64,000 nucleotides of DNA, from NCBI GenBank assembly GCA_022072085.1, contig JAJVII010000042.1, positions 1 to 64,000 of the forward strand, in the 5' to 3' direction. The translations under genes and the position numbers were made by a program. The notes beneath the pieces were generated by a model. It had not been told where the DNA came from. It worked only from the letters and a program-made list of their open reading frames with translations, and did no database searches. This document shows, in pieces, positions 1 to 11,124 of the stretch. This DNA comes from Phycisphaerae bacterium. Its GTDB lineage: Bacteria > Planctomycetota > Phycisphaerae > JAJVII01. How positions within the stretch are numbered: position 1 is the first letter of the stretch; each line of letters starts with the position of its first letter.

Positions 1-93
1 AAGAGTTGGCGAGCATTGAACGGCAGCAAGCTGATTGCCGACGTGATCGCCGGCGTCGCGTTCGTTGATGGAGTCAAACAGATCGCCGCCTGA
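1..93 (+). mobile_element. C-terminal end of an IS256-family (mutator-type) transposase, cut by the window edge
   Basis: Frame 1 is open from the first base to TGA at 91-93 and gives 30 residues containing W-R-x-L-N-G, then V-I-x-G-V-x-F-x-D-G. This pattern closes many IS256/mutator transposases. The catalytic DDE part would lie to the left of the window, so it cannot be judged whether the element is intact. Decayed fragments follow immediately, which points to an old insertion area. The family call rests on this short C-terminal motif only. Confidence 0.5.
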
Positions 94-124
94 TCATGAT
101 GCCATCAACAACTTTTGACAATAG

Positions 125-307
125 CTCAACGCCACCTGGGTCAACCGCCGGGCCGACTACGACCGGATGCTCGACGCCCTGACCCTCGCCAAGGCCCAGG
201 CCGGCGTGAAGAGCACGGCCACCGCCTTCGGCCTGCTGCCGAACTTGGTGGAGAAGCACTTGGAGGAACTTGCCCGCCTACGAACCTGGCCGGATAGAAA
301 GGCATGA
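125..307 (+). pseudogene. Unidentified ORF remnant without a start codon
   Basis: After an in-frame TAG at 122-124 the frame stays open to TGA at 305-307. It encodes a mainly helical, charged peptide that includes ADYDRMLDALTLAKAQAG and LPNLVEKHLEELARL. There is no plausible start codon or ribosome binding site at the 5' end, so this looks like the 3' part of a truncated gene. I do not recognise the family. It lies between the transposase tail and the convergent lipoprotein gene, and is most simply read as debris of a mobile or phage-derived insertion. Confidence 0.35.
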
Positions 308-309
308 AT

Positions 310-1440
310 CTAATCTGAGGGCGTTTGGTGCTTGCCTGGAACGTCAACCATGATAATCTTGCCTCCGCCATCGTAAGTGGTGGTGTAGGCCAACTGCCGG
401 CTATCCGGGCTGAACGTGATGCTGTCAAAACCAATGTGGCCCCTCGGTGTCGTCCTCTGCCCGTCCACGATGAGAAACCACTTGCTGTCAGGCAACCCCG
501 CCATGCAGGCCACATGCTCTCCGTTCGGACTGAACTTGATGCCTAGTATCTGAGCATCCATCAGAGGCTCGTTTACGGTCTGGTCAGCGACGAGAAAGTC
601 CTCGCCGTCCCGCTGCCCGACATATGCGACTCGGTTGCCGTCACCGCTGAAGAAGAAAACCTGGTTCCATCCGGGATAGTTCCATTTGATTCGTTCAAAG
701 ATTGGACCCTCATTGCCGTCGATTGCCGCACAACACTGTCGTCCTTGTTTGAAGAGAACATAGGCCAGCCGTTCGCTATCAGGACCGAACATAAGGTGCT
801 GGATCGAGGCCATGTCGTACAGCACTTTCACCTGCCCATCCAGATAGAGGCGTGTCTTGCCATCCCCCGTGGTGACGTGGTAGGCTAGATGTTTTCCGTT
901 CGGGCTGAAGGCCAATTCCCGCAGGAAGTGAGATTCTGCCAGTCTGTGCCCATCGGCGATCCATTCAACATATCCACCACTGTGGGTGTTGAGTGCATAC
1001 GCGACGCGACTACCGTCATCACTGAGGTGGATCGTGTCATACGCGATTCGTTCAAAGGCCGGCTCTTCGCGGTGGTCGACGACCACGAACGCTCGACCTT
1101 CGTTCCTCACCAGATAGGCGATATGATTGAGGTCTGGCGTGGCCCTGACACTGTTTTCGCTCACCGCGTCATAGAGCTTGCCAGTGTAACCGTCCATCAC
1201 CATCCGCATCTTCTCGCCCACTCGGACGACGCGCCACGGAGCCATGCCATAAACCCTGGACAGATCCCGCTTGTCCCAAGGCACTTCGGCCACCTCTTGC
1301 TCAATGACGCCGAGCGAGCGGTCTGGTTGCGATGCTGCTGGGGGGGGCGGTGGGCCTGCGGAATCCTGCTTCCGGCAACCGGAACACAAGAGACCGGGGC
1401 CCAAGACGGCAAAGTACAAAACCGAAATCGCGCGATTCAT
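310..1440 (-). CDS. PD40/TolB-like beta-propeller lipoprotein
   Basis: The 376-residue product starts at an ATG with a clear GGGAGG Shine-Dalgarno six bases upstream; the open frame reaches further upstream but without such a site. The N-terminus is a signal peptide ending LLCSGC, so a lipid-anchored protein is likely although the lipobox is not canonical. A proline-rich linker follows, encoded across an 8-base G:C run. The rest carries at least six repeats of the form F-S-P-N/D-G/S-x-x-x-A-Y (for example FSPNGKHLAYHV and FSPDSRQLAYTT), typical of PD40/WD40-like blades. Its ligand is unknown. It is an intact gene between two decayed mobile-element remnants. Confidence 0.8.
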   Translation of the reverse strand: MNRAISVLYFAVLGPGLLCSGCRKQDSAGPPPPPAASQPDRSLGVIEQEVAEVPWDKRDLSRVYGMAPWRVVRVGEKMRMVMDGYTGKLYDAVSENSVRATPDLNHIAYLVRNEGRAFVVVDHREEPAFERIAYDTIHLSDDGSRVAYALNTHSGGYVEWIADGHRLAESHFLRELAFSPNGKHLAYHVTTGDGKTRLYLDGQVKVLYDMASIQHLMFGPDSERLAYVLFKQGRQCCAAIDGNEGPIFERIKWNYPGWNQVFFFSGDGNRVAYVGQRDGEDFLVADQTVNEPLMDAQILGIKFSPNGEHVACMAGLPDSKWFLIVDGQRTTPRGHIGFDSITFSPDSRQLAYTTTYDGGGKIIMVDVPGKHQTPSD

Positions 1441-1530
1441 GTGTCGCCTCCCGTTAACTTTGACGCAAGACTGACGCCGAAGTTCTACATCTCTTGGAGT
1501 ATGCGCGATGGGCGAGGCGCGATCGGGTAG

Positions 1531-1824
1531 ACAGAGGACGCATACCGGAAGGCCGAAGCCCGCGCCAAGGCCCGGTCCGCAGCCGTCACGCTCGCCGACC
1601 AAGACATCGCGCCCCCGCCGCCGATCCACAACGCTGGCCGGGGGGCGCAGGCCGACGCCAGCTTCCGATCTTTCTGCGAGACCGATTTCCCCCACCTGGT
1701 CATCGCCAAGATCGAGCGGGGCGACCGCGACTGTGAAACGCCGGCCGTCGCCATGCCCCGCGGCAGTGGCAAGACAACCCTCTGCCTGGTCACAGTGCTG
1801 TGGCGATCCGCAGCGCAAAGGGCC
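1531..1824 (+). pseudogene. Remnant of a phage terminase-like P-loop ATPase
   Basis: After TAG at 1528-1530 the frame gives a lysine/arginine/alanine-rich helical start, then FRSFCETDFPHLVIAKIERG, then a Walker A loop MPRGSGKTTLC whose first Met is at 1753-1755. The order 'FCETxFP - H-L-x-V/I-I-A-x-I-E - P-R-G-S-G-K-T-T-L-C' matches terminase large-subunit-like ATPases of phage-derived islands. The usual stretch between FCETxFP and the conserved HL is missing, and after the Walker loop the frame degrades into arginine/tryptophan-rich sequence. There is no start codon, Walker B or nuclease domain. This is a decayed fragment, not a functional gene. Confidence 0.55.
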
Positions 1825-1855
1825 TGCTGGAGGCGGGGGCGACTGAAAGGCGGGT

Positions 1856-2644
1856 TCACGCGTTTGCCGGCTCGGAGTCGGCGTCGAAGACGGGGAAGAA
1901 ATTCTCGCCGCGTTTGCTCACGCTGTGGCCGTCCATGTAGCAGATCGAGAACGCCCGGCGAGACTGGCTGCTCTGATTGCGGTCGCTGGCGTGCAGCAGC
2001 CAGTTGTGCAGGAGCATGGCCTCGCCCGGCTTCAGTTCGACGTACCTGACCCGGTCGCCGGTGCACCGCTCGGCCGCCATCTGCTCGGTGAGGAAACCCG
2101 AGGCGTGCTCGGGGTTGAGCAGTTCGTGATGCGAGCCGGGGATGATCTGCACGCAGCCGTTGGCACGGGTGGCCGGGTCCAGCGCCAGCCAGATCGTGAT
2201 CTGCGGGTCGCGGTCCAGGTCCGTCCAGCGGTCCTGGTGCCAGGGCAGCCAGGTGCCCTTGCCGGCCGGCTTGTTCATGAACATCGCCCGGAACAGGCCG
2301 ATCGGACCGGGTCCGTGGACGCGGCGGCAGATGTGGTGGAACAGCGGTCGGCGGATGAACGCCAGAAACAGCGGGTCGATTTCGAGATCCTGGATCTTGC
2401 GGTAGTTCAGCGTCGCCCCCTTGTGCCCGCGGCTCTGGACGCCCGCGTCCTCATACTTGCCTGTCTCGCTGTCGAGTTGCATGAGCATCCGGCCGTAGTC
2501 GATGTCCGCCTTGCCGAGCATGATGTCGTCAAGCCGTTGCTGCATGGCAGCCAGTTGGCGGTCGTCCAGCAGCCGGCCGAGATGGAGGTAGCCGTCCCGC
2601 TCGTATTGCCGCCACTGCGCTTCGGTCAGCGTGTCCGACGCCAT
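1856..2644 (-). CDS. Phytanoyl-CoA dioxygenase (PhyH) family protein
   Basis: The product is a 262-residue Fe(II)/2-oxoglutarate-dependent oxygenase of the PhyH family. The iron facial triad is visible as H136-x-D138 (in PWHQDRW) and H218 (in LLHAS). The following N-Q-S-x-x-S-R-R-A segment (R229/R230) supplies the arginine expected to bind 2-oxoglutarate. The start ATG has GGAGGA six bases upstream; an upstream in-frame start would lack this. It is monocistronic, with secA upstream on the same strand. The substrate cannot be read from sequence: planctomycetes carry many PhyH paralogues, and phytanoyl-CoA itself is unlikely. Confidence 0.85.
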   Translation of the reverse strand: MASDTLTEAQWRQYERDGYLHLGRLLDDRQLAAMQQRLDDIMLGKADIDYGRMLMQLDSETGKYEDAGVQSRGHKGATLNYRKIQDLEIDPLFLAFIRRPLFHHICRRVHGPGPIGLFRAMFMNKPAGKGTWLPWHQDRWTDLDRDPQITIWLALDPATRANGCVQIIPGSHHELLNPEHASGFLTEQMAAERCTGDRVRYVELKPGEAMLLHNWLLHASDRNQSSQSRRAFSICYMDGHSVSKRGENFFPVFDADSEPANA

Positions 2645-2788
2645 GCCGAATCCTCCGGAAGGGCCCAATGCGGTTCCGGGAATTCTAGCGCAGGCATGCG
2701 GAAGTCAAGCGGGCGCCCGCCGGAAGCCGCAGCGGCCGAATCAGACAGGAGAAGGCCTCGCCGCAGAAACGCGGGGGCGGGAAAGCAA

Positions 2789-6484
<3,696 letters not shown>

Positions 6485-6723
6485 GGGCCTCTCCGCATTG
6501 ATAGAAAGCTTCCCGCTCCGCAGCCTGTGGGCCGCGTACGGGACGCAACGGTCAACGCAACATCATCCACGCGACGCGGAGATATGTCAAGCTCGCCGCA
6601 CGGGATGCACGCGCGGACCGGCGCCAGGGCCGTTGCATTCCCCCCGCCACCCGCGGTAGAGTGCAGGGGTCGTCCGGCATCCGTGGGGGCCGCGGGCCCG
6701 TTCCGTTTCATCGAGTGCGACCC

Positions 6724-7677
6724 ATGCTCCGACCCGAGCCCATGTCGCAAGTTCCCCGCTACCCGGTCACCGCCGGCGTCGGGATGCTGGCCGTCGCGGT
6801 CACGGTCGCCTGGCTGAGCGGGCGCTCCATCGAGATGCTGACCGACGCCAACTGGTGGCCGGACCGTCCTTGGGGCCTGCTGACCAGCGCCCTGCCCCAC
6901 GTCAATGCGGTCCACCTGCTGTTCAATCTCTACTGGCTCTGGACGTTCGGGGCGTTCATCGAGGGGCGGCTGGGGCACGCCCGCACGCTGGGGCTCTACG
7001 CCCTGCTGGCAGCCGGCTCGTCGGCAGCCGAGACCGCCCTGTCCGGCGGCGGAGTCGGATTGTCGGGCGTCGGCTACGGCCTGTTCGCCTACCTGTGGGT
7101 CATGAGCCGCCGCAACCGACGCTACTACGACACCATCGATCAGCAGACGGTGCTGCTGTTCGTCGTCTGGTTCCTCATCTGCATCGCGACAACCTACACG
7201 GGCTACATGAACATCGGCAACGTGGCCCACGGCGCCGGGGCGGCGCTGGGGGCGTTGGTCGGTGTCGCGGCGTCGGGACCGATGCGCGAGCGGGCAGCCG
7301 GCGGCGCCGGCGCGGTGCTGTTGCTGGCGGCCAGCCTCGTTGCCTCCGCAGCCGGCCGGCCCTACCTGTACCTGTCAGCCGCGGACCGCGGCGGATTCTG
7401 GGCCGATCTCGGATTCAAGGCGCTGGGGGAACATCGCGACCGGGAGGCGCTGGAATACTACCGCAAGGCGATCAAGGAGGATCCGCGCGAGGCCAACTAC
7501 TGGTACAACCTCGGCATCGCGCTGGAGCGCACCGGCGACCCGGCCGAGGCCCGCAAGGCCTTCCACCAGGCAGTCACTCTCGATCCAGGCAACGCCATCT
7601 ACCGCAACGCGGACCGGCCCCCGCCGCCGGATGAGGACAATGCGGAAGATCAGCCGCCCTCGGGCTTGGGCATGTAG
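6724..7677 (+). CDS. Rhomboid-family intramembrane serine protease with C-terminal TPR
   Basis: This is a polytopic membrane protein of about 317 residues. The rhomboid core shows H-L-L-F-N-L-Y-W-L-W after the second segment, the catalytic serine in GLSGVGYG (about S114) and the catalytic histidine in NVAHGAG (about H169). After the last membrane segment a soluble tail carries TPR sequence (EALEYYRKAIKEDP, then YNLGIALERTGDPAEARKAF). The start is uncertain: ATG at 6724 and ATG at 6742 are both in frame and neither has a good Shine-Dalgarno. The 3' end overlaps the convergent gene by 28 bp. Cleavage of a membrane substrate is inferred from the intact dyad. Confidence 0.85.
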   Translation: MLRPEPMSQVPRYPVTAGVGMLAVAVTVAWLSGRSIEMLTDANWWPDRPWGLLTSALPHVNAVHLLFNLYWLWTFGAFIEGRLGHARTLGLYALLAAGSSAAETALSGGGVGLSGVGYGLFAYLWVMSRRNRRYYDTIDQQTVLLFVVWFLICIATTYTGYMNIGNVAHGAGAALGALVGVAASGPMRERAAGGAGAVLLLAASLVASAAGRPYLYLSAADRGGFWADLGFKALGEHRDREALEYYRKAIKEDPREANYWYNLGIALERTGDPAEARKAFHQAVTLDPGNAIYRNADRPPPPDEDNAEDQPPSGLGM

Positions 7678-8756
7678 TCCGCGAAGGCCTTGCTGCGGAC
7701 GATCTCGCCGCCCAGCATCACTTCCTTGCCGCCAACCTTGCCGACGTAGTAAGTCTTGGGGAACGCCAGCGGCGCCCGGCGGAGTTCAGCCTGGCCGATG
7801 GCCTTTCCGATCGCCTCGACGGCCTTGTCCATCGAGGGGTAACCGGCGGTGTCCAGCACCTGGGTGTTCTTCAGCGGCTCCTTGCTCATGCCGCCCCAGG
7901 TTTCGCTGCCGCGGGCCCGCTTGGCTTCGGCGACGAAATGCTCCCGCGATCCGACGTGCAGCCAGCCCACGTCGTTGTACCAGACCACGATCATCTCGCC
8001 GGTCCGGGCGATGCTGGTCAGCCGATCCTTCTCGTCCAGCAGCGTGCCCAGTTCGGCCAGCAGGCGCTGAATTTCGCGGAAACCCGGCAGGGCGTTCTGG
8101 ATGTACTCGTTCCGCCACTTGTCCGCCGCCTTCTGCCACTCGTCCAGCGACTTCCATGAGACCTCCGGGTCGGCCTGCATCTTGGCCTCGATCTCCTTCT
8201 TCAGCTTCACCCGGTCAGCCTGGAGCTTGTTCAGCTCCCGGTAAAGCTCGCGCAGCCTGTCGCCGTACGTTCCCTTGGGTTCGATCAGGCCCCACAGGTC
8301 GATCTCCCACCCCAGGTCCATGAGGCGGTCGTACTCGGCCTGCCGGTTCGCGATCGTCGCGTCCAGCGCGTCCAGCGGGGCCCGCCAGGCGTCGATCTTC
8401 TTCTGTTCGTCCGCCGCCAGTTCGCGCCCGCCCGGAGCGCCCACCTTCAGTTCCGTCAGCACCGTCTGGATGCTCTCGTGCGTCACCAGCTTGGTCATCG
8501 CCGAATTGATGCGGTCGATGTCGACCGCCTTGCTGTCGATGTCCTTCTGAAAGTTCGCGCGGACCAGCGAGACCACCTGCGGTCCTATCTCGCGAATCCG
8601 GCTGTCGATCTGGTAGATGCGTTGCTTCACATCGGCGTAGGGCACCGGGGCATCAGCCGACGATGCGCCGTCGTTCGCTGCCGGGACGTCGTCGCACCGC
8701 GCCACCGCCGCCGTTGACAACGCCGCCGCCAACGTCATCAGGAGCCATCGATTCAT
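7650..8756 (-). CDS. Exported hypothetical protein, coiled-coil rich
   Basis: A 368-residue protein whose start is fixed by AAGGAGG six bases upstream. Residues 1-20 form a signal peptide (MNRWLLMTLAAALSTAAVA). The mature part has long charged helices (IDSRIREIGPQVVSLVRANF; LRELYRELNKLQADRVKLKKE) followed by a more globular C-terminal third. I recognise no family or catalytic motif. It lies 14 bp downstream of another exported-protein gene on the same strand, so the two are probably co-transcribed and may act together in the envelope. Its 3' end overlaps the convergent rhomboid gene. Confidence 0.7.
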   Translation of the reverse strand: MNRWLLMTLAAALSTAAVARCDDVPAANDGASSADAPVPYADVKQRIYQIDSRIREIGPQVVSLVRANFQKDIDSKAVDIDRINSAMTKLVTHESIQTVLTELKVGAPGGRELAADEQKKIDAWRAPLDALDATIANRQAEYDRLMDLGWEIDLWGLIEPKGTYGDRLRELYRELNKLQADRVKLKKEIEAKMQADPEVSWKSLDEWQKAADKWRNEYIQNALPGFREIQRLLAELGTLLDEKDRLTSIARTGEMIVVWYNDVGWLHVGSREHFVAEAKRARGSETWGGMSKEPLKNTQVLDTAGYPSMDKAVEAIGKAIGQAELRRAPLAFPKTYYVGKVGGKEVMLGGEIVRSKAFADYMPKPEGG

Positions 8757-8770
8757 GGCCTGCCTCCTTT

Positions 8771-9259
8771 TCAGTCGTTCTCCCAGTCGGACTTGACGCG
8801 GGAGCTGATGATCCGCCACTCCTGGCCGTAGAGCATCAGCGTGTATTCGATCAGCACGCGGTTGTTCTGGTCGGTGATGTCGGGGTACTTCTGCCAGACG
8901 TGAACCAGCGTCGACTGCGGCAGGATCTGGACGTCGCGAATCTCGTACTCGAAGTTGCGCGGCTTGGCGTTGGTCAACCTGCGGGCCAGCGAATCGGAGC
9001 AGAGCTTCTTGCCCGCCTCCACATCGCCGGCCTTGGCCGCCGCCATGAACTTGTCGATCATCGCCCGCGCAGCCGCCTCCTTGGCGTCCCGTTCGGTTTC
9101 GGCCGACTTGGCCCGCTCGTCGCTGATGAGACTGGATCGCACCGGCCCGCCGCCGTCGCCGCTCGACGAACTGCTGCTCGACTTCTTGCCGCCGCAGCCG
9201 CACGTCCCCGCCAGCAGCAGCGACGACGCGATCGCCCACACACATTTCCAATGACGCAT
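8771..9259 (-). CDS. Small exported (possibly lipo-) protein
   Basis: A 162-residue product with an AAGGAGGT site eight bases before the chosen ATG. The N-terminus is a signal sequence ending LLLAGTCGCGG, compatible with lipidation at one of the two cysteines although the lipobox is imperfect. A serine/glycine linker follows, then a compact alpha+beta domain (RAMIDKFMAAAKAGDVEAG ... YTLMLYGQEWRIISSRVKSD) whose closing strand pattern resembles NTF2-like/SnoaL-type folds. That fold assignment is an impression only. It is the first gene of a two-gene unit with the coiled-coil exported protein. Confidence 0.65.
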   Translation of the reverse strand: MRHWKCVWAIASSLLLAGTCGCGGKKSSSSSSSGDGGGPVRSSLISDERAKSAETERDAKEAAARAMIDKFMAAAKAGDVEAGKKLCSDSLARRLTNAKPRNFEYEIRDVQILPQSTLVHVWQKYPDITDQNNRVLIEYTLMLYGQEWRIISSRVKSDWEND

Positions 9260-9417
9260 GGCCGTGACCTCCTTCCGGTTCGCAGAGTTGATCGCGCGCC
9301 AGGGATCCGCCTGCAAACCCCGGCGCCCCAGAATTGTCCCGCCCTCGCCAGCGCTGCGAAGTGTACCCGAAGCGCCGGACGATTTCCACTCCGTTACGCG
9401 CCGGCTAGAATACCGCC

Positions 9418-10137
9418 ATGGCCGTCTACCGCATCCCCGACAAGGAACTGGTCTTCCCCAACCCGGCGCTGGCCGACAGGGACGCCGACTCCAACGGCTT
9501 GCTCGGCGTCGGCGGCGACCTTCGCCCTGCCCGCCTGCTGCTGGCCTACCGCAGCGGCATCTTCCCGTGGTACAGCAACGGCGGCCCGATCCTCTGGTGG
9601 TCGCCCGATCCCCGGTTCGTCATCTACCCCGACCGCATGCACGTCTCGCGATCGCTGGCCCGCACGATCCGACGCGGGCAATTCGCCGTGACGATGGACC
9701 GCGCCTTCGCCGATGTCATCGAGGGCTGCGCGACCACGCCGCGCCGCGGCCAGGGGGGGACGTGGATCACGCCCGAGATGGGCGCCGCCTACACGCTGCT
9801 GCACGAGCAGGGCCACGCCCACAGCGTCGAGGCGTGGGCGGGCAATCGGCTGGCCGGCGGCGTCTATGGCGTGTCGATCGGACGGTTCTTCGCCGCCGAG
9901 TCGATGTTCGCCGCCGCCCCCGACGCCAGCAAGGCGGCCCTGGTCCACCTCGTCCGGCAGCTCGCGCGGTGGGGGTTCCCGTTGATCGACTCGCAGATCC
10001 ACACCGACCACGTTGCCCGGATGGGCGGCATGGATATTCCGCGCCGGCGATACCTGGCCGAGTTGAAAGCCGCCGCCGCCCTGCCCCCGCCGCCGCTCCC
10101 CTGGCGTTTCGACACCGACTTCGACCCGCTGGGATAG
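9418..10137 (+). CDS. aat: Leucyl/phenylalanyl-tRNA--protein transferase
   Basis: Aat transfers Leu or Phe from aminoacyl-tRNA to proteins with N-terminal Arg or Lys, marking them for the N-end-rule pathway. The 239-residue product is close to the usual size and has the hallmark block GIFPWYSNGGPILWWSPDPR, then RTIRRGQFAVTMDRAF, an A-Y-x-x-L-H-E-Q-G-H-A-H-S-V-E-A-W segment and F-A-A-E-S-M-F. Single gene on the plus strand. An inverted-repeat element starts 13 nt after its stop codon. Confidence 0.96.
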   Translation: MAVYRIPDKELVFPNPALADRDADSNGLLGVGGDLRPARLLLAYRSGIFPWYSNGGPILWWSPDPRFVIYPDRMHVSRSLARTIRRGQFAVTMDRAFADVIEGCATTPRRGQGGTWITPEMGAAYTLLHEQGHAHSVEAWAGNRLAGGVYGVSIGRFFAAESMFAAAPDASKAALVHLVRQLARWGFPLIDSQIHTDHVARMGGMDIPRRRYLAELKAAAALPPPPLPWRFDTDFDPLG

Positions 10138-10150
10138 GCTCGTGGCGGAA

Positions 10151-10361
10151 GCCACAGATGGACACAGATTGACAGGACTCTTCGTATCTGGCCGCTGAGG
10201 CGCTGAGTCGCAGAGCGACAATGGTTCATGGAAAAGGCTGCTCGGAGTCTTTCGATGGCTTCCGATTCCTGTCCTTGTCCAAGTCCTCTTCCTCAGCGCC
10301 TCTGCGCCTCTGCGGCGAACCGAATTGCAGAGAATGCTCTGCACCTGTGTCAATCCGTGGC
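10151..10361. repeat. Nested inverted-repeat element, no ORF, just after aat
   Basis: The outer arms are 10151-10167 and 10345-10361 (17 nt, 15 matching; core CACAGATG). The inner arms are 10192-10215 and 10292-10315 (24 nt, 20 matching; unit GCGCCTCTG/CAGAGGCGC). The 76 nt between the inner arms hold no plausible gene. Architecture matches the inverted-repeat cassettes in the flagellar operon but without cargo, and one pair is nested within another. It begins 13 nt after the aat stop codon and fills most of the 259-bp gap between the convergent genes aat and tag. Confidence 0.75.
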
Positions 10362-10396
10362 CCCTCCGCTCTTGCCCGGGTCGTGGCCTTGCACCG

Positions 10397-10975
10397 TCAG
10401 AGCGTCTGCACTTCGCGGTGGCGGAAGCAGGTGGTGACGTGGTCGTTGACCATGCCGACGGCCTGCATGAAGGCGTAGCAGATCGTCGGGCCGACGAAAC
10501 GGAAGCCGCGGGCCTTGAGGGCCTTGCTCATCGCCCGGGATTCGTCGGTCTCAGCCGGCAGGTCGGCCAGCGTTCGGCGGCGGTTGACGATCGGCTGGCC
10601 GCCCACGAAACTCCACAGCCACTCGGCGAACCGGCTACCCCCTTTGCCATCCATCACCTCCAGCCACGCGCGGCAGTTGGCCACCGCGGCCCGCACCTTC
10701 AGTCGGTTGCGGACGATGCCGGGGTCGCGCAGCAGGGCCGCGATCTTTCGGCCGTCGTAGCGGGCGACGCGGGCCGGGTCGAACCCGTCGAACGCCCGGC
10801 GGTAGCCCTCGCGCTTGCGGAGGATGGTGATCCAACTCAGGCCGGCCTGGGCCCCGTCGAGGATGAGATGCTCCAGCAGTTCGCGGTCGTCGCGCACCGG
10901 CACGCCCCACTCGGTGTCGTGGTAGCGGACATAGAGCGGATCGTCGCCGCACCAGGAACATCTCTTGGGCTGCAT
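10397..10975 (-). CDS. tag: DNA-3-methyladenine glycosylase I
   Basis: Tag removes 3-methyladenine from alkylated DNA in base-excision repair. The 192-residue protein has the zinc-ligand pair at the N-terminus (C in RCSWCGDDP, H in YHDTEWG) and the matching pair near the C-terminus (VNDHVTTC). GLSWITILRKREGYRRAF and the family block GFRFVGPTICYAFMQAVG lie between. The start is set by AAGGAGGT seven bases upstream. It is monocistronic, with the surface-protein terminator upstream. Confidence 0.95.
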   Translation of the reverse strand: MQPKRCSWCGDDPLYVRYHDTEWGVPVRDDRELLEHLILDGAQAGLSWITILRKREGYRRAFDGFDPARVARYDGRKIAALLRDPGIVRNRLKVRAAVANCRAWLEVMDGKGGSRFAEWLWSFVGGQPIVNRRRTLADLPAETDESRAMSKALKARGFRFVGPTICYAFMQAVGMVNDHVTTCFRHREVQTL

Positions 10976-11052
10976 GCCGACCTCCTTGTTCAGACGCCCA
11001 AGCATATCCGCCTGTCCCCTGAAGGAAAGGCGCTCCCCGCCGCCAAACGAAG

Positions 11053-11078
11053 AGCCCCGGGCGCGTTCGCCCGGGGCT
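11053..11078 (-). terminator. GC-rich hairpin terminator of the surface-protein gene
   Basis: Perfect 11-bp arms (AGCCCCGGGCG and its complement) close a 4-nt CGTT loop. On the minus strand the hairpin lies 46 nt after the stop codon of the surface-protein gene, and is followed by a short pyrimidine-rich stretch (CTCTTCGTTT). The U-tract is weak, but stem strength and position fit a terminator. Confidence 0.7.
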
Positions 11079-11124
11079 GAACTCAGGAGCACATCAGCAG
11101 CGATGCGGCCGAACGCGACGCGTT

